Source: Pseudonocardia halophobica (lineage in GTDB: Bacteria > Actinomycetota > Actinomycetes > Mycobacteriales > Pseudonocardiaceae). Taken from it: a stretch of 64,000 nt of DNA. Shown here in pieces: positions 1 through 7,789 of this stretch (position 1 is the stretch's first letter; each line of letters begins with the position of its first letter). The notes beneath the pieces are model-generated. The model was not told the DNA's origin. It did not search any database and saw only the letters and a list, made by a program, of their open reading frames with translations. The stretch covers positions 1 through 64,000 of the forward strand of contig NZ_BSFQ01000025.1 in the NCBI RefSeq assembly GCF_027922425.1, given 5' to 3'. The position numbers and the translations under genes were made by a program.

Positions 1-102
1 CTCCTCAGAAGCCACCAACGACAAGAACCGATCAGCCACACCCTGCCGTCGCGGGCGTCCGGAACACCTCGTCCCGAACATCAACAACCTTACGGAGACC
101 CG

Positions 103-1623
103 ATGACGGAGCTGGTGACCGACGGTCTCGGCTACTGGGCGGCGGCCGCGCCGGAGCGGCCGGCGATCGTCTTCGACGGCACGGACGTCGTCGACTACCG
201 CACGCTGGACCGCTGGACGGACGCCGCGGCGCACTTCCACGCGGCCTGCGGCGTCGTGCCCGGGGACCGGGTCGCGATCATCGGCGACAACGCCCTGGAG
301 TGGGTGGTCGCCGGGATCGGGGCGTTGAAGCTGGGCGCGATCGTCGTCCCGCTCAACAACCGGTTCACCAGCGACGAGCTGCGTTACCTCGTCGAGGACT
401 CGGAGCCACGGGTGGTGCTCGCCGACGAGGCCCACCGGGAGCGGATCGCCGCCGCCCTCGGGGGCACGTCGGTGAGCCTGCTCGGGCTGTCGGAGTTCAC
501 TGGTCTGCGGGACACGGACCCGGCCCCGGTGCCGCGGCCGACGGCGGGGCCGGACGACGTCACGCAGATCATCTACACCAGCGGCACCAGCAGCAGGCCC
601 AAGGGCGTGATCTTCACGCACCGCAGCACGTTCAACCTGATCGCGGACTTCGCCTTCGCCGAGCCCGCGATCCGGCCGGGCGCGCGGATGATCTACCTGC
701 TGTCGATGTCCGGCGCACCCGGGCTGCTCTGGCACTTCCTGCACCCGCTGACGCGCGGCGTGTCGATGTACTACGAGAAGGGCTTCGACGCACCGACCGC
801 CCTGCGGCGGCTCGCCGGCGAGAAGATCCAGATCATGTGCGGCGTACCGGTGCTGTTCGAGCAGATGGCGAAGCAGCCCGCGTTCGCCGCGGCCGACCTG
901 TCGTCGTTGGAGCTGGTCACGATCGCCGGGGCCCGGGCCTCGGTCGGCACGATCCGGGCGTGGCTGGACAAGGGCGTGCTGCTGCGGCAGGCCTACGGCA
1001 TGACCGAGCTCGGCGGGATCTCCACGCTGAACCCGGCCGACCAGGCCGTCTCCCGGCCCGAGTCGATCGGCCGGGGCACGGTCTTCACCCGGCACCGGGT
1101 GGTCCGGCCCGACGGGACGGACTGCGACCCGGAGGAACCCGGCGAGATCATCGTGGCCGGCCCCGGCGTCACGCCCGGCTACTGGCGCAACGAGAAGGCC
1201 TACGCCGACGCCATGCGGGAGGGCTGGTTCCACAGCGGCGACGTCGGGATCAAGGACGCGGAGGGCTACATCCGGGTGGTCGACCGGCTCAAGGACATCA
1301 TCATCACCGGCGGCTACAACGTCGCCCCGTCCGAGATCGAGGCGGTGATCGCCGAGATCCCCGAGGTCGTCGAGGTGTGCGTCATCTCGGCCGACGATCC
1401 CAAGTTCGGCGAGACGCCGGCGGCGATCGTGTATGCCGAGGCGCACCTCGAACCGGAGGCGGTCACGGCGTTCTGCCGGGAGCGGTTGGCCGGGTACAAG
1501 GTGCCCCGGCACGTCGTGGTGCAGCAGCAGCCGCTGATCCGGATGGCGAGCGGCAAGATCGCGCGCCGGCAGATCCGGGAGGCACACCCCGAGCTGGCGG
1601 CGCCGGCGCAACCGGTGGCGTGA
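103..1623 (+). CDS. Acyl-CoA synthetase (AMP-forming, FadD-like)
   Basis: Adenylate-forming ligase of 506 aa that should activate a carboxylic acid to its CoA thioester through an acyl-AMP. The phosphate-binding loop IIYTSGTSSRPKGVI lies near residues 156-170. It is followed by a YGMTE adenine-binding motif, a hinge GWFHSGDVG and a C-terminal SGKIARR lysine motif, so both domains are complete. The ATG is preceded by GGAG. A half-site ACCTTACG (87-94), identical to the left arm of the island's 18-bp operator, sits just upstream without a clear right arm. It is a clear paralogue of the synthetase at 16703-18214: both open with an xxAIVFDGTDxVDYxTLDRWTD stretch. The phosphoesterase and TetR genes follow within 13 and 7 nt, so it probably heads a small operon. 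Family certain, substrate unknown. Confidence 0.92.
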   Translation: MTELVTDGLGYWAAAAPERPAIVFDGTDVVDYRTLDRWTDAAAHFHAACGVVPGDRVAIIGDNALEWVVAGIGALKLGAIVVPLNNRFTSDELRYLVEDSEPRVVLADEAHRERIAAALGGTSVSLLGLSEFTGLRDTDPAPVPRPTAGPDDVTQIIYTSGTSSRPKGVIFTHRSTFNLIADFAFAEPAIRPGARMIYLLSMSGAPGLLWHFLHPLTRGVSMYYEKGFDAPTALRRLAGEKIQIMCGVPVLFEQMAKQPAFAAADLSSLELVTIAGARASVGTIRAWLDKGVLLRQAYGMTELGGISTLNPADQAVSRPESIGRGTVFTRHRVVRPDGTDCDPEEPGEIIVAGPGVTPGYWRNEKAYADAMREGWFHSGDVGIKDAEGYIRVVDRLKDIIITGGYNVAPSEIEAVIAEIPEVVEVCVISADDPKFGETPAAIVYAEAHLEPEAVTAFCRERLAGYKVPRHVVVQQQPLIRMASGKIARRQIREAHPELAAPAQPVA

Positions 1624-1635
1624 AGCCCTGCCGAC

Positions 1636-2232
1636 GTGAAAATGGGCATCGTCGCCGACGTGCACGGCAACGCCGCGGCGTTCGACCGTGCGCTCGGTGA
1701 GCTCGCCGCCGAGGCGGACGCACTGCTCGTCGCCGGGGACGCCTTCTCGGACCACCGGTTCTCGAACGACATCGTCCGGGCGATGCGCGAGGCGGAGGCG
1801 CTCTACGTGCTCGGCAACCACGAGCTGTCCTTCCTCGGCCCGGGTGGGACCCGCGCCCGCGAGTCGCCGCGGGTCTCCCGGGCCGAACTGGCGTACGTCG
1901 AGGCGGCGCCCACCGAGCTGCGGTGCACCATCGGCGGGATGCGCCTGTTGATGGTGCACGGCAGCCCCTTCCCGCCCTACGCCCGCTACCTCGATCCGGA
2001 GAGCCCGGAGTTCGAGCGCGCCGGTGAGCTCGACGCCGACCTCGTGGTCCTCGGACACACGCACCTGCCCATGGCCCGACGGGTGGGCCCCACACTGATC
2101 GTCAATCCCGGGTCGGTCGGGATGAGCGACCAGCCCGCCCGCGGCGATCAGGTCGGTTACGCCATCGTGGACACCGACTCGGGCGAGGTGATCTTCCGTT
2201 CCTTCGACAATCCCCGCCGCGCGGCCGTCTAG
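1636..2232 (+). CDS. Metallophosphoesterase (YfcE/calcineurin-like)
   Basis: Small binuclear-metal phosphoesterase of 198 aa. The metal-binding blocks appear in order: DVHGN (residues 8-12), GDAFSD (around 34), GNHE (60-63), HGS (108-110), GHTH (140-143) and NPGSVG (around 157). Such proteins hydrolyse phosphodiesters or phosphomonoesters, and the substrate cannot be inferred here. The chosen start is GTG, and ATG two codons later (1642) is equally possible. It begins 12 nt after the synthetase stop and ends 6 nt before the TetR gene, so co-transcription is likely. No obvious link to CoA catabolism is visible. Confidence 0.88.
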   Translation: MKMGIVADVHGNAAAFDRALGELAAEADALLVAGDAFSDHRFSNDIVRAMREAEALYVLGNHELSFLGPGGTRARESPRVSRAELAYVEAAPTELRCTIGGMRLLMVHGSPFPPYARYLDPESPEFERAGELDADLVVLGHTHLPMARRVGPTLIVNPGSVGMSDQPARGDQVGYAIVDTDSGEVIFRSFDNPRRAAV

Positions 2233-2238
2233 GCTGCG

Positions 2239-2868
2239 GTGATGCCCCGTCCGAAGCAGCCGCTGATCTCCCGCGCCGCCGCCGTCGCGGCCGCGCTGCG
2301 GCTCATCGACGAGCAGGGCTACGAGAGCTTCTCGCTGGAGAAGCTGGCCCGCGAGATGGGTGTGCGCAGCCCCTCGCTCTACCACCACTTCGCCAACCGC
2401 TCCGACCTGCTCACCGAGGCCTCGCGGGCGCTGCTGTCCTCGGTGCGTCTCGCGCCGGTCCCGGCGCCGGGGGAGTGGCAGGAGTGGTTCGTGGCGCTCT
2501 GCCTCGGCACCTACCGCCTGCTCCTCGACCATCCGCGTGCCGCGGGCCTGCTCTACGCCTACTTCCCGAACACGGTGATCATGCCCTCGCACGAGCGGGG
2601 TGCCCGGGTCCTGGCCGAGGGTGGGGTGCCGGCCGGGGACCGCTGGGTGATCATGCGCGGGCTGGAGAAGCTCGTGTTCGGCATGGCCTTCGCCGACGCC
2701 GGCGACGCGGTGCACGGCCGTACCCACATCCCGCAGGGCGTGGAGCGCGAGCGGTACCCGTACCTCGTCGAGGCGATCGAGTCCGGCGGAGCGGAGGGCG
2801 AGGCGCTGCTGGAACGATCGGTGCGGCTCTACCTGGCCGGGATCTCGGCCTCGCTCGTCACCAGCTGA
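2239..2868 (+). CDS. TetR/AcrR-family transcriptional regulator
   Basis: TetR-type regulator of 209 aa with an N-terminal helix-turn-helix (around residues 30-52, SLEKLAREMGVRSPSLYHHF) and a divergent ligand-binding domain. The opening MPRPKQPLIS resembles the start of the regulators at 2986-3672 and 18398-19030 (MPRPAKPLI and MPRPAQPLL), so the three are related, but this one differs more in its C-terminal half. Start is GTG or the ATG immediately after it (2242). It is the last gene of the presumed 103-2868 operon. It may sense the substrate or CoA product of the upstream synthetase (inference). Confidence 0.88.
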   Translation: MMPRPKQPLISRAAAVAAALRLIDEQGYESFSLEKLAREMGVRSPSLYHHFANRSDLLTEASRALLSSVRLAPVPAPGEWQEWFVALCLGTYRLLLDHPRAAGLLYAYFPNTVIMPSHERGARVLAEGGVPAGDRWVIMRGLEKLVFGMAFADAGDAVHGRTHIPQGVERERYPYLVEAIESGGAEGEALLERSVRLYLAGISASLVTS

Positions 2869-2985
2869 GGCGCGTCACCGGCTGGTCCTCGCGAGTGGTC
2901 AGGTCCCCGCGAGTTCAGCCATCGATCCGGTGCGACCGTGCGGGTCGCGGCACCGCCGATGCGGCCGCTGCCTGATGGCTTGAGT

Positions 2986-3672
2986 TCACGATGCGGCGGA
3001 CGTCCCGGGTCCGGGGACGGCGATCGCCGCGCGGCTGGGTGCCGGGGCGTCCACGTCGATGTACGGGAGCGCGCCGCGCAGGAAGCAGCGGATGGACTCC
3101 GCGAACAGGTCCTCGACGGACCGTGGGTTGAGCTCTGCGGCCTCGGCCAGCGTCGGCTCGGTCGTGGGGTCGACGTTCGCGAACGCCCGGCCCCGCTCGT
3201 CCGGGCCCTTGACCGCCTCGGTGATGGCGGCCGCGACCGTGAGCTTGTCCATGCCGTCGAGGATCAGCACACGCTGCTCGGGCGGCACGCCGAGCTCCGC
3301 GAGCAGGCGCGCGCTGGTGTCGTAGGTGCGGGTGAGGACGTCCCGGGGCATGAACTGCAGCAGGACGGGGGCGGCGTTCCGGTGCCGCAGCACCGCGCTG
3401 CGGAAGTCGAGGCTCAGCCGCACGAACCACTCCACCCAGTTCGGCACGCTCTGCTCGTCCGGCCACTTCGCCTCGAGCACGATCGCCCGCGCGACCGCCC
3501 GGAGGATCTCGGCCTTGTCCTGGAAGTGGTGGTAGAGCGAGGGCGCGCGGACGTTCAGCTCGCGCGCCAGCCGCGGGAGGCTGAAGGCGTCGAGGCCCTC
3601 GGTGTCGATGATCCGCAGGGAAATCTCGATCACCGAGTCGTACCTGATCAGCGGCTTCGCCGGGCGTGGCAT
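2986..3672 (-). CDS. TetR-family regulator, paralogue of the 18.4-kb regulator
   Basis: TetR-type repressor of 228 aa. The HTH region FSLPRLARELNVRAPSLYHHF is followed by DKAEILRAVARAIVLE and an all-helical ligand domain. The ATG at 3672 is chosen because the protein then begins MPRPAKPLIRYD, matching its paralogue, and because GATAAT (3680-3685, minus strand) lies 7 nt before it, as expected of a leaderless transcript. An upstream in-frame ATG at 3681 would overlap that -10. It is divergent from the molybdopterin oxidoreductase at 3761, with an 18-bp operator-like site between them at 3720-3737. It closely resembles the regulator at 18398-19030 over most of its length, so both may recognise the same nine repeated sites (inference). 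Confidence 0.9.
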   Translation of the reverse strand: MPRPAKPLIRYDSVIEISLRIIDTEGLDAFSLPRLARELNVRAPSLYHHFQDKAEILRAVARAIVLEAKWPDEQSVPNWVEWFVRLSLDFRSAVLRHRNAAPVLLQFMPRDVLTRTYDTSARLLAELGVPPEQRVLILDGMDKLTVAAAITEAVKGPDERGRAFANVDPTTEPTLAEAAELNPRSVEDLFAESIRCFLRGALPYIDVDAPAPSRAAIAVPGPGTSAAS

Positions 3673-3679
3673 GCGGACC

Positions 3680-3685
3680 ATTATC
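3680..3685 (-). promoter_or_regulatory. Probable -10 element for a leaderless tetR transcript
   Basis: GATAAT on the minus strand, 7 nt from the ATG at 3672. The paralogous regulator at 19030 has CATAAT 6 nt from its ATG. The shared arrangement supports transcription starting at, or within a base of, the start codon. Confidence 0.5.
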
Positions 3686-3719
3686 CGCGATCCCGCCCCG
3701 CACTTGTCGCGCGCCACGC

Positions 3720-3737
3720 TGCCTATTACCTTTAGAT
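3720..3737 (-). promoter_or_regulatory. Operator-like site, family A (copy 1)
   Basis: On the minus strand this reads ATCTAAAGGTAATAGGCA, fitting the pattern RYCT-N8-TAGGYW shared by nine sites in the window. It lies between the divergent TetR (start 3672) and molybdopterin oxidoreductase (start 3761) genes. It is one of the weaker copies. Confidence 0.5.
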
Positions 3738-3760
3738 TTCTCGACGCGGAGGGGGCGGGG

Positions 3761-5881
3761 ATGTCCGGAGAGCGACGCACGGCCACCTACTGCCGGGTGT
3801 GTGAACCGGCGTGCGGCCTCGTCGCCACCGTGCGCGACGGCGAGCTGGTCGCCCTGGAGCCGGACCGCGACCACCCCGTCTCCCGCGGCTTCGCCTGCCG
3901 GAAGGGCATGGCCGGCGCGGCGATCCACGCCGACCCCGACCGCCTTGACCATCCCCTGCACCGCTTCGACGGCGAGGCGGAGGTGAGGTCCTGGGACGAC
4001 GCCGTCGGCGGGATCGCCGCCACCCTCACCTCGCTCCTCGACGAGTACGGCCCGGAGAGCATCGGGCTCTACATGGGCAACCCCGCCAGCTTCAACTCGC
4101 AGATCGGCATCGGCACACCGGAGCTGTTCGCGCGCCTCGGCGTCACCCGCGTGTTCAACTCGGCCACACAGGACTGCAGCAACAAGTTCGCGGCCGCCAC
4201 GGCGATGTTCGGTACCTCCGCCCTGCATGCCCTCCCGGACCTGCGGCGGACCGAGGCGCTGCTGCTGCTCGGCTCGAACTGGCGGGTGAGCAAGGGCAGC
4301 TTCCTCGTCGTGCCCAACGCCTACCGCGAGCTCGCCGACGCCGCCGCGCGGGGCGCCCGCATCTGGTTCGTCAACCCGCGGGACACCGAGACCGCAGGTC
4401 CGCGGACCGGCGAGACCGTGCCGATCAAGCCGGACACGGACGTCTACCTCCTCGCCGCACTGATCCACGAGATCGACCGCACGTGCGGGTTCGATCCCGT
4501 CGCCGACGAGCAGGGGGCGCACCTCGACGAGCTGCGCGCCTTCGTCGCGGACTACCCGCCCGAGCGGGTCGCCGAGGTCTGCGGAGTCCCGGCGGACCGG
4601 ATCCGCGGGATCGCCCGCGACTTCGCCGCCGCCCCGCGCGCGGCCGCGCACATGTCCACCGGCGTCAACATGGGCCGGCAGGGCATGCTCGCGTACTGGC
4701 TGATGACCATGCTGGTGCTGGTCACCGGCAACCTGGACCGGGAGGGCGGCAACATCCCCGGCCGCGAGGTCTACCCGGCGGCCCGGAAGGCCCGTGGCGA
4801 CCTGGCGCGCGACGTCGTCGACGGCGAGTTCGGCCCGATGCGCCGCGGGCACCTGCCCGGCGCGCTGCTGGCCGACTACGTCCTCGACGCCGAGCAGCCG
4901 ATCCGCGCCCTCGTCGTGATCGCGGGGAACCCGCTGCTCACGATCCCGGGCGAGGAGCGGCTGCGGAAGGCCTTCGAGGCGCTCGAGCTGCTCGTCGTGA
5001 TCGACCTCTACCCGAACGCGACGGGCGAGTACGCGGACTGGCTGCTGCCGGCCGCCGACATGTACGAGCGGGCCGACGTCAACGTCGCGACCCTCGGCAT
5101 GGCGGCCAGCACGTTCGTGCAGTGGACGCCCGCCGTCGTCCCGCCGCGGCACGAGCGGCGCGAGGAGTGGTGGATCCTCGCCCGGATCGCCCAGGAGATG
5201 GGGCTTCCGTCCGTGCTCGACGCCGAGGACCCCGAGACCGCGCGCTGGTCCCGCGTCGACCACATGCTGGCCGCGGGTGGCCTGACCCGCGAGCAGGTGA
5301 CGTCCCGCTCGCACGGGCTTCCCGTCGGCGACGCCGAACCGGGGTCCCTGTTCGCCCGACACATCCAGACCACCGACGGCCGCGTGGACTGCCGCCCGGC
5401 GGCCTTCGACGCCGCGATCGCGCGGTGCGCCCGGATCTTCGCCGAGCTCGCGACCGAGAAACCGGACCAGCTCAAGCTGATCTCCCGGCGGGACGCCAAG
5501 GCGCAGAACTCCTGGTACGCGAACGTGCCCGAGATGAAGCGCGGGCCGCGGGACCGCAATCCGCTCACCCTCAACCCCGACGACGCGACGCGGCTCGGAC
5601 TGTCCCCGGGCGACGAGGCTGTCGTGCGCTCGGCGTGGGGCGAGGTCCGGGCGACCGTCGCTCTCGATCCCGGGCTGCGGGAGGGCGTCGTCGCGATGGA
5701 GCACGGCTGGGGGCTCCAGCCGGGACTGCGGCTGTCCCGCGAGCGCCCCGGGGTGAACGTCAACCGGCTGATGCCGCACGGGCCGGGCAGCTACGAGCCG
5801 GAGTCGAACATGGCCCGGCTGACCGGGATCCCCGTCGAGGTGCGCCCGCTCCGGCTTCCACTGGAGCCCTCGGTGGTGTAA
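3761..5881 (+). CDS. Molybdopterin-dependent oxidoreductase (DMSO reductase superfamily)
   Basis: Catalytic subunit of 706 aa with an N-terminal 4Fe-4S motif (C11, C14, C18 and C46), then the Mo-bisPGD domains and a C-terminal cofactor-binding domain (RDAKAQNSWYANVPE to the end). C139 in QDCSNK sits where many family members carry the molybdenum ligand. The start at 3761 is chosen because the cysteine cluster follows directly and GGGGGCGGGG precedes it. The longer open frame upstream would run through the tetR promoter. No electron-transfer or membrane subunit lies nearby and no Tat signal is visible, so it is probably cytoplasmic. It resembles formate dehydrogenase or assimilatory nitrate reductase type enzymes in general, and the substrate is unknown. 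A second, diverged enzyme is at 32213-34465. Confidence 0.85.
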   Translation: MSGERRTATYCRVCEPACGLVATVRDGELVALEPDRDHPVSRGFACRKGMAGAAIHADPDRLDHPLHRFDGEAEVRSWDDAVGGIAATLTSLLDEYGPESIGLYMGNPASFNSQIGIGTPELFARLGVTRVFNSATQDCSNKFAAATAMFGTSALHALPDLRRTEALLLLGSNWRVSKGSFLVVPNAYRELADAAARGARIWFVNPRDTETAGPRTGETVPIKPDTDVYLLAALIHEIDRTCGFDPVADEQGAHLDELRAFVADYPPERVAEVCGVPADRIRGIARDFAAAPRAAAHMSTGVNMGRQGMLAYWLMTMLVLVTGNLDREGGNIPGREVYPAARKARGDLARDVVDGEFGPMRRGHLPGALLADYVLDAEQPIRALVVIAGNPLLTIPGEERLRKAFEALELLVVIDLYPNATGEYADWLLPAADMYERADVNVATLGMAASTFVQWTPAVVPPRHERREEWWILARIAQEMGLPSVLDAEDPETARWSRVDHMLAAGGLTREQVTSRSHGLPVGDAEPGSLFARHIQTTDGRVDCRPAAFDAAIARCARIFAELATEKPDQLKLISRRDAKAQNSWYANVPEMKRGPRDRNPLTLNPDDATRLGLSPGDEAVVRSAWGEVRATVALDPGLREGVVAMEHGWGLQPGLRLSRERPGVNVNRLMPHGPGSYEPESNMARLTGIPVEVRPLRLPLEPSVV

Positions 5882-5899
5882 ACCTAGATGTAGTAGATA
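5882..5899 (+). promoter_or_regulatory. Operator-like site, family A (copy 2)
   Basis: ACCTAGATGTAGTAGATA fits ACCT-N8-TAGATA. It lies 21 nt before the Rieske oxygenase start at 5921 and 1 nt after the preceding stop, so a promoter controlled separately from the upstream gene is likely. Confidence 0.55.
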
Positions 5900-5920
5900 A
5901 ACGTCGACGAGGGGGTCGCC

Positions 5921-7090
5921 ATGACAGCTGCGCCTCGAGGGGACCGGATCCGGCGGGCTCTGGACCACCTGCGCAACGACACCACCGAGGAGTTCGACTC
6001 GGTCGTCCCGTTCGGTCCTGAGCAGTACCGCGACCCGGGCATCGCCCAGCGGGAGCGCGACCTCGTCTTCGGCCGGGTGCCGTCGATCGTGGCCCACGCG
6101 ACCGAGCTGCCGAAGCCGGGGGACTTCCTCACGCTGCAGATGCCGCGGAACAAGGTGATCGTGGTGCGGCAGAAGGACGGCTCGGTGAAGTCGTTCGTGA
6201 ACCTGTGCCGGCACCGCGGGGCGTTGCTGGAGGAGCAGGAGAAGGGCCGCTGCCGGTTGTTCTCGTGCGGCTACCACCGCTGGTCGTACGACACGGACGG
6301 CTCGTTGCGGGCGATCACCCGGGACAACACGTTCGGCGAGATCGACCGGACGCGGTTCGGGCTGATCGAGCTCCCGACCGAGGAGCGGCACGGTCTGATC
6401 TGGATGGTCGACGACGCCGTGGACAGCGGAGCCGAGATCGACGTCGCCTCGTGGCTGGGTCCGGAGGTCGACGACATCCTGGCCGGCTACCGGCTGCAGG
6501 ACCTGCTGGCCGTCCGGTCCGAGGGCTTCGACGAGCCCGCCAACTGGAAGCTCATGCAGGACGCGTTCACGGACAACTACCACATCCAGTACGCGCACCC
6601 TAACACTGCGGGCAAGCACGTGCACACGAACGTGCAGGTCGTCGAGGACTTCGGCCGGCACGCGCGCATGCTCTCGCCCCGCAAGAAGATCGACCGCTGG
6701 CTGGAGGAGGACCCCGGCGACCGCGACCTCGGCCGGTACGTCATCGACGGGCACTTCCTGCTGCCCAACAGCACCCTGCTCCGCCAGCCCGACGACCACT
6801 TCGAGCTGCTCACCTTCCGTCCGCACCCCACCGACCCGGGGCGCTGCCGCATGGAGATGCGGCTGCTCGTGCCCAGCCTCGAGGCCAGCGGCATGACGAA
6901 GGAGAAGTGGGAGGAGGTCTGGGACAAGAACTGGAAGATCCTGCTCGCCGTGCTGCACCAGGAGGACTTCCCCCTGCTGCGGGCCGCCCAGACCGGGCTC
7001 GTCAGCGCGAACGCGGGCGGGATGGTGCTGGGCCGCAACGAGGTCGTGAACCAGATCTTCCACCGCGAGCTGCGGAAGCTGCTCGCCTGA
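5921..7090 (+). CDS. Rieske non-heme iron oxygenase, alpha subunit
   Basis: Ring-hydroxylating-type oxygenase subunit of 389 aa. The Rieske 2Fe-2S ligands are C96-x-H98 and C116-x2-H119. The second block reads CGYHRW rather than the usual CxYHGW. The mononuclear iron site appears as DAFTDNYHIQYAH, with H221, H226 and an aspartate just before. GAGGGGG precedes the ATG. No beta subunit, ferredoxin or reductase lies beside it. The nearest candidate reductase is at 52383-53342. It is clearly related to the Rieske protein at 21693-22883 (shared DGSLRAI and EERHG segments) and more distantly to the one at 10509-11654. The fold is secure. The substrate is unknown. Confidence 0.9.
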   Translation: MTAAPRGDRIRRALDHLRNDTTEEFDSVVPFGPEQYRDPGIAQRERDLVFGRVPSIVAHATELPKPGDFLTLQMPRNKVIVVRQKDGSVKSFVNLCRHRGALLEEQEKGRCRLFSCGYHRWSYDTDGSLRAITRDNTFGEIDRTRFGLIELPTEERHGLIWMVDDAVDSGAEIDVASWLGPEVDDILAGYRLQDLLAVRSEGFDEPANWKLMQDAFTDNYHIQYAHPNTAGKHVHTNVQVVEDFGRHARMLSPRKKIDRWLEEDPGDRDLGRYVIDGHFLLPNSTLLRQPDDHFELLTFRPHPTDPGRCRMEMRLLVPSLEASGMTKEKWEEVWDKNWKILLAVLHQEDFPLLRAAQTGLVSANAGGMVLGRNEVVNQIFHRELRKLLA

Positions 7091-7093
7091 TCC

Positions 7094-7693
7094 TCACGCG
7101 AGGAACGCGGGCACCAGGAACGTGCGCAGCTCGCGCCGGAGCTCGTCCGGCGCGAGGCGCATGCCCTCCTCCTGCGACACCATCATCGTGGTGATGCGGG
7201 CCAGCCACCGGGCGGCCTCGTGCAGGTCCAGCTCGGCCCGCATCTCGCCGTTCTGCTGTGCCGCCTGCAGGATCGGTTCCCACAGCTCATAGGTCAGCTG
7301 GTGGGACACGCCCTCCCCGCCGAGGATCCGCGCGGCCAGACCCGGCTGGTCGCCCGTGACGAGCAGCTGTACCACCGGGTCCTTGTGGCCGCGGTCGACG
7401 TTGTAGATCAGGCCCTCCACCAGCTTCTCCCCGAAGCTCGGGAAGCGCCGGATGTGCGCCTGGGCGCGCGGGATGTTCAGGCGCGCCCGACGGGTGATCG
7501 AGGCCAGGACCAGCGCCTCCCGGTCCGCGAAGTACCGGTACACGGTGGCGCGCGAGACGCCGCCGGCCTTCGCCACGTCCTCCATCGTCGTCTTGGCGAT
7601 CCCGAAGCGCTCGAAGCACTCCTCCGCGGCGTCGAGCAGCTGCGCCTGCATGCCTGCCGGCTCCTCGGTCGTGCTCGCGCGTGGGCTCGCCAT
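7094..7693 (-). CDS. TetR-family transcriptional regulator
   Basis: TetR-type regulator of 199 aa with HTH TTMEDVAKAGGVSRATVYRYF around residues 36-56. It is not close to the three other TetR proteins in the window and is divergent from the CoA-transferase operon starting at 7790. The ATG at 7693 gives MASPRASTTEE. A -10-like TAGACT ends 7 nt before it, so the mRNA may be leaderless. A long inverted repeat (7722-7749) in the shared intergenic region is the likely operator, through which it would control itself and the divergent operon (inference). Confidence 0.9.
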   Translation of the reverse strand: MASPRASTTEEPAGMQAQLLDAAEECFERFGIAKTTMEDVAKAGGVSRATVYRYFADREALVLASITRRARLNIPRAQAHIRRFPSFGEKLVEGLIYNVDRGHKDPVVQLLVTGDQPGLAARILGGEGVSHQLTYELWEPILQAAQQNGEMRAELDLHEAARWLARITTMMVSQEEGMRLAPDELRRELRTFLVPAFLA

Positions 7694-7700
7694 GGCGGTG

Positions 7701-7706
7701 AGTCTA
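7701..7706 (-). promoter_or_regulatory. Probable -10 element, leaderless regulator gene
   Basis: TAGACT on the minus strand, 7 nt before the ATG at 7693. This spacing would place the transcription start on the start codon. Confidence 0.45.
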
Positions 7707-7721
7707 GGCCAGGTCTGCGAA

Positions 7722-7749
7722 ATGAGACGCTTGACGAATAATGTCTCAT
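7722..7749. promoter_or_regulatory. Inverted-repeat operator between divergent genes
   Basis: Perfect 7-bp arms, ATGAGAC (7722-7728) and GTCTCAT (7743-7749), are separated by 14 nt that contain TTGACG. Position between a TetR gene and the operon it diverges from makes this a strong candidate operator. The sequence is unrelated to operator families A and B. Confidence 0.65.
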
Positions 7750-7789
7750 GTGCCACGGTCGACGCATCCCGGACCTGGAGGCGTCGACG

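Noticed and set aside
87..104. Possible tenth family A operator before the first synthetase
   Set aside because: The left arm ACCTTACG is exact, but the right arm TAGRT is missing and the segment overlaps the ribosome site. I treat it as a half-site only.
2915..7063. A 1382-codon open frame on the minus strand across 2915-7063
   Set aside because: It is antisense to well-supported TetR, molybdoenzyme and Rieske genes. Its composition (repeated R, P, G, H, V) is the normal shadow of high-GC coding DNA.
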